Below, in pieces: positions 1-6,060 of a stretch of DNA of 14,732 nt (within the stretch, counting starts at the first letter, position 1; each line of letters starts with the position of its first letter). Made by a program: the position numbers and the translations under genes. The notes beneath the pieces were generated by a model that was not told the origin of the DNA, did no database searches, and saw nothing but the letters and a program-made list of their open reading frames with translations. Source of the stretch: Geobacter sp. Lineage in GTDB: Bacteria; Desulfobacterota; Desulfuromonadia; Geobacterales; Geobacteraceae. The stretch covers positions 1 through 14,732 of the forward strand of contig RPRC01000163.1 of NCBI GenBank assembly GCA_003857395.1. Reading direction: 5' to 3'.

Positions 1-2
1 AG

Positions 3-863
3 GCGGTCATTGATCTTGCCGAATGGGTTCTGCGGTCGCTGGAAGGTCCCCAAACAGTGCTGGCTGCAGTTAAAAGGGGCGTGGGCTATCTGAACCATTG
101 GCGCTCTTCCCGTGCTGAAAGACGCCTGTTCCCCCGGTATCCGCTTACGCGTGGGACCGGAAACGCTCTGACCGCCTGCCTTGATGCCTTTGAGGCTGGC
201 GGTGGCCGAAGATTCCTGGACTCGGCTGAAAAGCTGATCCGGGGGGCACTGCATCCTGACGATGATATCGCCGCACGGAATCTTCTGCATGCTGAAATAG
301 CCTGGTCCTATACCGTGCTGCTGGTTGCCGTGGTGAAGTTTCTGGACAAGAAACGAGAACTTGGCGAAATAGATGACGGTTTTGCCTATGCCCGGAAATC
401 ATTGCTTGCCTATGCGGAGTGGATGCGCGTCAACGAGTACCCGTACCTGGAAAAGCCGGAGATCCTGGAATACCCGAACGAAACGTGGGCGGCACAGGAT
501 TTGCGAAAGAGTGTGATTTTTTTCCATGCCGCCCGGTATGGCTCTCCTGGCCGGCGTGAGGCGTTCCTGGGAAAAGGGCGGTTTTTCTTCGACCGTTCCT
601 GTACTGAGCTGCAGATGCACGAGACGAGCCGATTCGCACGGCCACTGGCGCTGATGTTGCAGAACGGTTGGGTTGGTGGACGGTTGTCCGGCGAGAGCCC
701 GATACCAGAGGAAGCCATTTCAGCAGAGCCGATTATTACCGGTCGACCGACACCGTATCTCACCCTGCCGTCGGTTCTGAACCGCATTGTTTCGGAAATT
801 TGGCAAGCGGCAAAACAAACCAGTGTGCGCCGTGAATTGGCGTGGTTGCGGGCACGACTTTAA
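3..863 (+). CDS. 3' part of unrecognised helical protein (5' end outside window)
   Basis: The frame is open from base 3, with no stop up to the left edge. The GTG at 57 is therefore only an internal codon, and the true start lies upstream; 286 residues are visible. I do not recognise the family with confidence. The sequence is rich in amphipathic helices and aromatic residues, for example around HAEIAWSYTVLL and YPNETWAAQDLRKS. It has no signal peptide or membrane segment in the visible part. The aromatic helical repeats and the ETWAAQD-like motif loosely resemble (alpha/alpha) toroid enzymes acting on glycans, such as heparinase-like or epimerase-like folds, but that is a weak inference. The GC-rich codon use matches the GT4 gene at 1387 and the genes at the right end. 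The stop is three bases before the first palindromic repeat, so this gene, the GxxExxY gene and the GT4 run in series. Confidence 0.7.
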   Translation, partial: AVIDLAEWVLRSLEGPQTVLAAVKRGVGYLNHWRSSRAERRLFPRYPLTRGTGNALTACLDAFEAGGGRRFLDSAEKLIRGALHPDDDIAARNLLHAEIAWSYTVLLVAVVKFLDKKRELGEIDDGFAYARKSLLAYAEWMRVNEYPYLEKPEILEYPNETWAAQDLRKSVIFFHAARYGSPGRREAFLGKGRFFFDRSCTELQMHETSRFARPLALMLQNGWVGGRLSGESPIPEEAISAEPIITGRPTPYLTLPSVLNRIVSEIWQAAKQTSVRRELAWLRARL

Positions 864-866
864 CCG

Positions 867-950
867 GTGTCCACGGAATACACGGAATGCCCGGAAAAAA
901 GAGCTGAAATGAAAGGTTTTTTTCAGTGAGTTCAGTGTCTTCAGTGGACA
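867..950 (+). repeat. Palindromic intergenic repeat, copy 1 (~84 bp)
   Basis: This is the first of two direct copies; the second is at 1327-1411. The first 33 bases (867-899) match 1327-1359 exactly, and TTCAGTGTCTTCAGTGGA (931-948) matches 1392-1409. The left arm is built of 9-base units (CACGGAATA, CACGGAATG, CCCGGAAAA), as is the right arm (CAGTGAGTT, CAGTGTCTT, CAGTGGACA). The arms are imperfect reverse complements; the outermost 11 bases (868-878 and 940-950) pair with one mismatch. The result is a long imperfect hairpin with GAAAGG near the loop. It fills the gap between two genes almost completely. It is not a typical intrinsic terminator, because no U-tract follows the stem. Confidence 0.9.
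911..928 (+). promoter_or_regulatory. Repeat-borne ribosome binding site and GTG start
   Basis: GAAAGG at 911-916 is followed by nine bases and GTG at 926, giving the GxxExxY gene its start from within repeat copy 1. The same arrangement and spacing occur in copy 2 at 1372-1389. In the predicted hairpin the GAAAGG lies in or next to the loop and the GTG lies in the right arm. Folding could therefore affect initiation; that effect is inferred. Confidence 0.6.
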
Positions 951-1324
951 ATAAATTTCTCTTCGAGACGGAATCCTACGCCATACGTGGGGCAGTTTTC
1001 GAGGTCTATCGGGAAATGGGCTGTGGTTTTCTGGAAGCGGTTTACCAGGAGTGTCTGGAAAAAGAGCTGTCACAACGAGGCATCCCGTTTGTTGCACAGC
1101 ACGAACTGCAGCTCAGGTACAAAGGTGAACCATTAAAACAAACGTACAAGCCGGATTTGATTTGCTTTGATTCCATTGTTGTTGAATTGAAAGCCCTTTC
1201 AGCAATAACCGGCGAGCATAAGGCTCAGGTATTGAATTATTTGAAAGCCACTGGGATGAAACTTGGTCTCCTGGTGAATTTCGGTTGTCACCCTAAAGCA
1301 ATTGTAGAGAGGCTTATTCTGTAA
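926..1324 (+). CDS. GxxExxY protein (PD-(D/E)XK nuclease-like)
   Basis: This is a small 132-residue protein of the GxxExxY family, which is assigned to the PD-(D/E)XK nuclease superfamily. The defining motif is visible as G34-F-L-E37-A-V-Y40. A nuclease-like core follows: D77 in YKPDLIC, then E87-L-K89 in VVELKAL, with a helix carrying Q101 in QVLNYLK. Length and motif order match the family. Its cellular role and substrate are not established. The start is GTG 926; the first eight or so residues (SSVSSVD) are encoded by the flanking repeat rather than by conserved family sequence, so a slightly later start is possible. The gene lies between two direct copies of the palindrome and its stop is two bases before the second. 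It looks like a cassette unrelated to polysaccharide synthesis that sits inside the locus. Confidence 0.88.
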   Translation: MSSVSSVDNKFLFETESYAIRGAVFEVYREMGCGFLEAVYQECLEKELSQRGIPFVAQHELQLRYKGEPLKQTYKPDLICFDSIVVELKALSAITGEHKAQVLNYLKATGMKLGLLVNFGCHPKAIVERLIL

Positions 1325-1326
1325 AT

Positions 1327-1411
1327 GTGTCCACGGAATACACGGAATGCCCGGAAAAATGAATGTAAAAGGAAAGGTTTCTTTCAGTGATTTCAGTGTC
1401 TTCAGTGGATA
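1327..1411 (+). repeat. Palindromic intergenic repeat, copy 2 (~84 bp)
   Basis: This is a direct repeat of 867-950, exactly 460 bases downstream at its left edge, with the same two arms of 9-base units. The central part differs by several substitutions and a one-base shift, so the copies are not a very recent duplication or assembly artefact. It begins two bases after the GxxExxY stop. It runs through the SD-like AGGAAAGG (1370-1377) and into the first codons of the GT4 gene. Recombination between the two copies would remove the GxxExxY gene and leave one intact repeat and an unchanged GT4 start. Confidence 0.9.
1370..1389 (+). promoter_or_regulatory. Repeat-borne ribosome binding site and GTG start of GT4
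   Basis: AGGAAAGG at 1370-1377, a nine-base spacer and GTG at 1387 lie within repeat copy 2. In-frame alternatives GTG 1396 and GTG 1405 are also inside the repeat. The conserved first beta strand of the enzyme (KILHVVLS) begins at residue 18, so the next ATG, at 1462, would be too late. The start is thus repeat-derived whichever GTG is used. Confidence 0.6.
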
Positions 1412-2532
1412 AGCTGGAAGGTAAGACTTTTGCCCCGAAAATCCTCCACGTCGTTCTCTCCATGGTGGTGGGTGGGGCCGAGAGGCTGGTGTACGACATG
1501 GTGCGCTACCCGGCCTTTGCCGAGAACAAACCGGTGGTCTGTTGTCTCGACAGCATGGGCGAACTTGGCGAGAAGCTCCGGCAGGAAGGCTATACGGTGT
1601 ACTGCAAGGCGCGTCGCGAGGGGCTCGATTTAGGTGTCATCTCCTGGCTCCGGGAGATAATGCGGCGTGAGCAGATTACGGTTGTCCACGCCCATCAGTA
1701 TACCCCGCTCTTTTATGCAGTCCCCGCGGCCTTGCTTGCCGGGCGTATCAAGGTTGTGTATACCGAACACGGTCGCTTCTTTCCCGAGCGGACCAGTTGG
1801 AAGAGACGGCTCTTCAACCCGTTGCTGGCCCTTGGGGTCGATCATCTTGTTTCCATTTCCGAGGCTACGGCAAAAGCCATGGCTGAATATGATAATTTCC
1901 CCGCTTCCCGCATCAAGGTTATCCATAATGGCATCGATGTTTCAAGAATGAACCCTCCGGTCGATAAGGCTGCCAAACGGAGGGAGTTGGGGCTGAGCGA
2001 AACCTGCCGTATTCTCGGTACTGCTGCCAGATTGAACAGCATCAAGAATATACCGATGATGATGCGGGTGTTGAAGTTGGTGCTCCAGCAGGTGCCGGAT
2101 ACGTGTCTGGTAATTGCCGGGCAGGGTGAAGAAGAGGGACGGCTGAAGAGTCTTGCATCTGAATTGGGTATTGCTGATCGGGTGAAGTTTATTGGTCTGC
2201 GTTTTGATCTGCCGGAGATCTATCAGTTGTTTGATGTCTTTCTGTTGACTTCGTTTTCTGAGGGGATTTCGGTTACGCTGCTGGAGGCGATGGCCAGTGG
2301 GGTGCCGGCGGTGGTGACGGATGTGGGCGGAAATCGGGAAGTTGTTGTTGAGGGTGAGACCGGGTATTTGGTGCCGATTGATGATGATTGTCAACTTGCA
2401 CAGCGCATAGTTGGTTTGCTGCAGGACTGGTCCAATGCCCTGCAAATGAGCACGGTAGTCCGAGAAAAGGTGAACGAATCGTTTTCGGTAGAGAGGATGC
2501 TGGTGGCATATCAAAAGTTGTATGTTGATTAG
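1387..2532 (+). CDS. GT4 family glycosyltransferase
   Basis: This 381-residue cytoplasmic or membrane-associated enzyme is of the retaining GT-B class and would transfer a sugar from an NDP-sugar to a growing lipid-linked glycan. The N-terminal Rossmann domain starts with KILHVVLSMVVGGAERLV (residues 18-35), carrying the GGAE acceptor-side motif. VVHAHQYTPL and YTEHGR follow near residues 99-130. The C-terminal donor domain has the EX7E signature at E292 and E300 (SEGISVTLLEAMASGVPAVV), then GGNREVVVEGETGYLV. Length is normal for GT4. The first nine residues (MISVSSVDK) are encoded by the upstream repeat and are probably a tail without function. Composition is GC-rich, unlike the two genes immediately downstream. 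Donor and acceptor sugars cannot be read from sequence. Confidence 0.93.
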   Translation: MISVSSVDKLEGKTFAPKILHVVLSMVVGGAERLVYDMVRYPAFAENKPVVCCLDSMGELGEKLRQEGYTVYCKARREGLDLGVISWLREIMRREQITVVHAHQYTPLFYAVPAALLAGRIKVVYTEHGRFFPERTSWKRRLFNPLLALGVDHLVSISEATAKAMAEYDNFPASRIKVIHNGIDVSRMNPPVDKAAKRRELGLSETCRILGTAARLNSIKNIPMMMRVLKLVLQQVPDTCLVIAGQGEEEGRLKSLASELGIADRVKFIGLRFDLPEIYQLFDVFLLTSFSEGISVTLLEAMASGVPAVVTDVGGNREVVVEGETGYLVPIDDDCQLAQRIVGLLQDWSNALQMSTVVREKVNESFSVERMLVAYQKLYVD

Positions 2533-2560
2533 CTGGATACAAACTAAATCGAGGCGGATG

Positions 2561-2579
2561 GTCCACGGAACACGCGGAA
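2561..2579 (+). repeat. Degenerate single arm of the palindromic repeat
   Basis: GTCCACGGAACACGCGGAA at 2561-2579 matches the left arm of the repeats at 867 and 1327 with two mismatches in 19 bases. No right arm is visible before the next gene. It lies in the 104-base gap between the GC-rich GT4 and the AT-rich GT2, at a change of base composition. It is probably the remnant of a third copy. The rest of this gap shows nothing else apart from the RBS of the next gene. Confidence 0.6.
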
Positions 2580-2636
2580 GATGAGAATAAGAAGTTAACG
2601 GCGAATATCTGTTGCCCGCCAGCAAAAGGATAACTG

Positions 2637-3446
2637 ATGGACATATCAATAGTTATTTTGACCTGGAATTCAGAAAAATACATCAGACAATGTATAGATT
2701 CCATAGTTGAAAGCTTTAAGAATGGAAATATTAACTATGAAATATTTGTAGTAGACAACGGTTCTCAAGATAATACGGTAAATATTATCAATATGTTGTC
2801 TGATAAATATCCAAATAATTTAACACCTATTCTTTTAGAGAGAAACTATGGCACGACTATCTCACGCAATTTTGCTCTAAAAAAGTCAAAAGGTAAATAC
2901 ATCTGCGTAATTGATTCTGATGTAGTAGTAAGCGGCAACGTATTTAACGAACTGATGCTTGCATTGGATAGTGATGCAACTATAGGTCTTACCGTACCCA
3001 AAATATATTATCCGAATGGAAAATGGCAAAAGTCGTATGATACATTTCCTACGCTGCTTCATAAAATGAAAAGATTCCTTTTTCTTAGACAGATTGAAGG
3101 CAAAGAATCTAGATTAAATAGCGATGAAAGCTCGCTGGGCAAGGATATTGATTACGCAATATCAGCTTTTTGGATGTTCAAGCGTGAAATTATATCAAAG
3201 GTTGGCCTACTCGATGAGAAAATATTCTATTCTCCTGAAGACGTGGATTATTGCCTGAGAATATGGAAAAGCGGCTACAGAATAGCGTATGTACCTAAAG
3301 TGAATATTGTTCACCACACCCAGGAAATTTCGCGAGGTTGGAAAATTAGCAGGGCTAAGCTGAGTCATATAAAGGGACTCTTTTATTTGTTTAGAAAACA
3401 TAGATATCTTATTTTTAAACCATCGTTTTGCAAGATGTATGTCTAA
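2637..3446 (+). CDS. GT2 family glycosyltransferase
   Basis: This 269-residue inverting GT-A glycosyltransferase has the canonical start DISIVILTWNSEKYIRQCIDS and the nucleotide-binding VVDNGSQDNT (residues 38-47). The metal-binding DXD equivalent is D93-S-D95 (CVIDSDVVVSG), and the catalytic-base region is PEDVDYCLRIWKSGYRIAYVP (200-220), as in rhamnosyl- and related transferases. The ATG is preceded by AAAAGGA at 2624-2630 with a six-base spacer, an excellent Shine-Dalgarno site. No transmembrane helix is evident. The gene is distinctly AT-rich, with AAA, ATA and AAT codons common, in contrast to the preceding GT4. This suggests separate acquisition of this part of the locus. Specificity is unknown. 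Confidence 0.93.
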   Translation: MDISIVILTWNSEKYIRQCIDSIVESFKNGNINYEIFVVDNGSQDNTVNIINMLSDKYPNNLTPILLERNYGTTISRNFALKKSKGKYICVIDSDVVVSGNVFNELMLALDSDATIGLTVPKIYYPNGKWQKSYDTFPTLLHKMKRFLFLRQIEGKESRLNSDESSLGKDIDYAISAFWMFKREIISKVGLLDEKIFYSPEDVDYCLRIWKSGYRIAYVPKVNIVHHTQEISRGWKISRAKLSHIKGLFYLFRKHRYLIFKPSFCKMYV

Positions 3447-3517
3447 CGGTATCTGCTTTAGACTTTGCCAAAAGGGAATTTTGTCAACGTGGTGAAACAA
3501 ATTAAAAGGATATTGTA

Positions 3518-4645
3518 ATGAGTACACAGTTATCTCATGGCTGCGACAAGCTTCGTGTTGGCTTAACTGAACAACATGGAATGGTTGTAGAGTATAGTAA
3601 ATTTCCTCCGTCAGGTGTCGAATATTCGTTTTTAAAGCCCACGGCACTAACTAACAGAATAATTAAGAGTCCTATTAAAGGGTACTTTAGGCCTTATGAA
3701 ACAAAAGAACATGACCTCATTGAAACCATATTGAGCCCTGTATTTACAAAGAACAATTGGATTTATTCTTTGGCAAACTTCCAAGAAGCTACAGCTTTTA
3801 ATTTGTTAGGGCTCCCATTGCCTCGAGTAATCAGGATCGCCTACATGAAGCGTCTCCTTTTGAAAGATAATTTCAAGAAGTTGATTTTTTGGAGTCAAGC
3901 AGGGAAAGAGACACTTCGAACTTACGGCGGCATACAAGATAGCAGAATCCTCAATAAGGTTGAGGTAGTTTATCCAGCAATCAGGGAAGTGCCAGATGAT
4001 CTTGTCAAGTTTAACGGTCAGAATTTACAGGTATTGTTTAGCGGTGATTTTTTTCGAAAAGGTGGGGTAAATGTTATTGATGCGTTTGAGAGAGCGCAAC
4101 GTATTTATCCAACTATCAAATTAAGGTTATGTTGTGATGAGAAAATAGACTTTAATACGCAGGATGCCACTCTTAAAGAGGAATACTTGAGAAAGATTCG
4201 GGCTAATGCTGGGATATTATTGGGACGCGTTCCAAGGGATGAGTTGATTCGTGATATTCTTCCCGGAACAGATATTTACTTGCTCCCAACATATGCCGAG
4301 GCATTTGGGTTTGCAATTTTGGAGGCAATGGCATACGGAATACCAGTAATATCGACTAACCACTTTGCAATACCTGAAATGATCGAACATGGGGTTAGTG
4401 GGTTTCTGATCGACACGAATCGTTTTGATTGTGAAAAACTGTTTAAGGGTTATGTAGTCAATAAAATACCTGAAACTTTTCGAAATTATGTAACTGAAAT
4501 GCTGTTTAAATTCCTATGTCAGTTAATCGAATCTGCTGAGTTAAGGATGAAAATGGGATCAAACGGCGTCAGGGTTGCGAGAAGTAAATTTTCAATAGAA
4601 CTGAGAAATAATAAAATGCTCGAAATATATAAATGTTGCCTCTAG
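3518..4645 (+). CDS. GT4 family glycosyltransferase (AT-rich)
   Basis: This 375-residue protein has a clear GT4 C-terminal domain. LQVLFSGDFFRKGGVNVIDAF (about 170-190) replaces the usual G-R-L-x-x-K-G donor loop, DIYLLPTYAEAFGFAILEAMAYG carries EX7E at E261 and E269, and FAIPEMIEHGVSGFLI follows. The N-terminal domain is atypical: it lacks the usual glycine-rich GGAE-like loop and begins KLRVGLTEQHGMVVEYSKFPPSGVEYSFL. A distinct acceptor domain is therefore likely. The ATG has AAGGA at 3506-3510 with a seven-base spacer. The gene shares the AT-rich composition of the GT2 before it and is separated from it by 71 bases. It probably adds a sugar to the repeat unit; specificity is unknown. Confidence 0.88.
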   Translation: MSTQLSHGCDKLRVGLTEQHGMVVEYSKFPPSGVEYSFLKPTALTNRIIKSPIKGYFRPYETKEHDLIETILSPVFTKNNWIYSLANFQEATAFNLLGLPLPRVIRIAYMKRLLLKDNFKKLIFWSQAGKETLRTYGGIQDSRILNKVEVVYPAIREVPDDLVKFNGQNLQVLFSGDFFRKGGVNVIDAFERAQRIYPTIKLRLCCDEKIDFNTQDATLKEEYLRKIRANAGILLGRVPRDELIRDILPGTDIYLLPTYAEAFGFAILEAMAYGIPVISTNHFAIPEMIEHGVSGFLIDTNRFDCEKLFKGYVVNKIPETFRNYVTEMLFKFLCQLIESAELRMKMGSNGVRVARSKFSIELRNNKMLEIYKCCL

Positions 4646-4744
4646 GCGAAATATTATCAACCTGAATATGGAATGGCAGCTATTTACGGGTAATTCTTTA
4701 ACGGATTCATAACTCACACTGAAATAAAATCTAGGTTCTAATTT

Positions 4745-6019
4745 ATGAACGTTTTATATCTGGTATTTGAGGCATTGCTTGGTGGACATGTTCTTTCGGC
4801 TAGTACAATTGCCAAGGAAATGAAAAATAGCGACGTTACTCCAGTTTTTGCCGGTGCAGAAGGGGCGCTTGCGAATGAGATTCGTAGTTATATGCCTTTT
4901 GAACCTGTGCAAATCCCATTATTTCACGGAACGAAACAAACATACTTTACATGGGCCTCAATTCCAGCCATTAAACGTTTACGAGAAATTGTCAAAGTTC
5001 ATAATATTCAACTGATCCATGCTTTCGATGCTCGCTCATATATGCATGCCTATCCCACGGGCATTTTAGAGGGTATCCCGGTACTCTGTACGCTGTGTGG
5101 TGGGATTGATCCCTATTATAATCTTCCCGCAGCTCCGGCAATTATCGTTTTCTCCGAAGAGCAAAAGCAAAAGATGGTCAGTACCTTTGGATGGCCATCC
5201 GAGAGAGTCGCCGTTGTGCGAACTCGGCTTGATTTGAAACAGATAACCAGTAATGATTACCGTATGACAGATGAAGAGGCGCAAGCCATTGGTCTTGATC
5301 CTAATCTGCAAAAAGTTATGATGATCAGTTCTTTTGATGGAACAAAGATTCGATCAATTCATAAGGTACTTGATGCTGCTGAAATGCTGTTTGAAAAAGG
5401 ATTTGAGTTCCAGTTGGTAATGATTGGTGGCAAGGGAGAGCTTCATGCAAAAGCGAAAGCTAGGGGAGAAACCATAAATCAAAAATTCGGCTCAAAACGG
5501 ATTTTGATGACTGGGCCTGTAATGAAGGCCTTCAAATTGCTACAACGTGCCGAAATTGTCTTGGGAGTTGGCAGGAGTGCTTTTGAAGGGATGGCGTTCG
5601 CCCGTCCCACTTTGATTGTAGGTGAAAATGGATTTGCCGGAGTTGTGAGCCCAGAGGAAGTTGGTGATATTGCCTGGTATAACTTCAGTGGGCGAAATCA
5701 GATAAGTGATAATTCGGTCGAAATATTAACAAAAGAAATAGGTCGATTGCTCGCAGACCAAAACCGCAGGACTGCGCTCGGTGAGTTTGGGCGCGAATAT
5801 GTTTTTCGGGAAATTGATGTTGTCCGGGGCGCAAATCGTATTGCCGATATTTATCAGAAAATGATGGATCATGAAGTCCGACAATTGCCTTTACAGCAAT
5901 GGCTGTCTTTTGCAAAGTGTCTGGCTCCTATCGCTAAAGACAATGGAGTTCATACCTTGAAGCAGGGAGTGAAAAAGGTGTTTATGCTTCGTGAAGCCAG
6001 TTCAGAAATTGGCAATTGA
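4745..6019 (+). CDS. GT4-like glycosyltransferase with altered EX7E motif
   Basis: This 424-residue protein has a GT-B fold pattern. The N-terminal MNVLYLVFEALLGGHVLSASTIAKEM has a GGH loop, and IQLIHAFDARSYMHAYPTGI and VLCTLCGGIDP follow near 88-123. The C-terminal domain has VMMISSFDGTKIRSIHKVLDA (about 191-211) and LGVGRSAFEGMAFARPTLIVGENG (273-296). In that segment only the second glutamate of EX7E is present (E281); the position of the first is leucine 273. The GVGRS-x-x-E form occurs in some GT4-like families, so this need not mean inactivity. The ATG is preceded by a weak TAGG at about 4732-4735. The 99-base gap upstream shows no convincing promoter or terminator. Composition is intermediate between the AT-rich pair and the GC-rich ends. 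It lies directly before the MurA-like gene. Confidence 0.8.
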   Translation: MNVLYLVFEALLGGHVLSASTIAKEMKNSDVTPVFAGAEGALANEIRSYMPFEPVQIPLFHGTKQTYFTWASIPAIKRLREIVKVHNIQLIHAFDARSYMHAYPTGILEGIPVLCTLCGGIDPYYNLPAAPAIIVFSEEQKQKMVSTFGWPSERVAVVRTRLDLKQITSNDYRMTDEEAQAIGLDPNLQKVMMISSFDGTKIRSIHKVLDAAEMLFEKGFEFQLVMIGGKGELHAKAKARGETINQKFGSKRILMTGPVMKAFKLLQRAEIVLGVGRSAFEGMAFARPTLIVGENGFAGVVSPEEVGDIAWYNFSGRNQISDNSVEILTKEIGRLLADQNRRTALGEFGREYVFREIDVVRGANRIADIYQKMMDHEVRQLPLQQWLSFAKCLAPIAKDNGVHTLKQGVKKVFMLREASSEIGN

Positions 6020-6060
6020 TTTGATATCATTGATTACTATTCTTGATATGGGGCGGACTT

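Noticed and set aside
57..863. GTG at 57 as the true start of the first gene
   Set aside because: The same frame is open to the left edge (codons from base 3) with protein-like sequence, so the gene simply continues out of the window.
760..1097. Minus-strand open frames over the repeats (reading STEDTELTEKNLS and similar)
   Set aside because: They are translations of the palindromic repeat and antisense of the flanking genes; no start signal or family supports them.
867..1411. The repeats as a CRISPR array or an insertion sequence
   Set aside because: There are only two full copies with a gene between them rather than spacers, and there is no transposase gene or target-site duplication that I can show.
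4646..4744. Promoter in the 99-base gap before the gene at 4745
   Set aside because: It is AT-rich, but I see no convincing paired -35/-10 elements.
6043..6060. TTG 6043 as the start of the MurA-like gene
   Set aside because: It adds only six residues outside the family alignment; ATG 6061 has a nearby purine-rich site and fits the usual MurA N-terminus.
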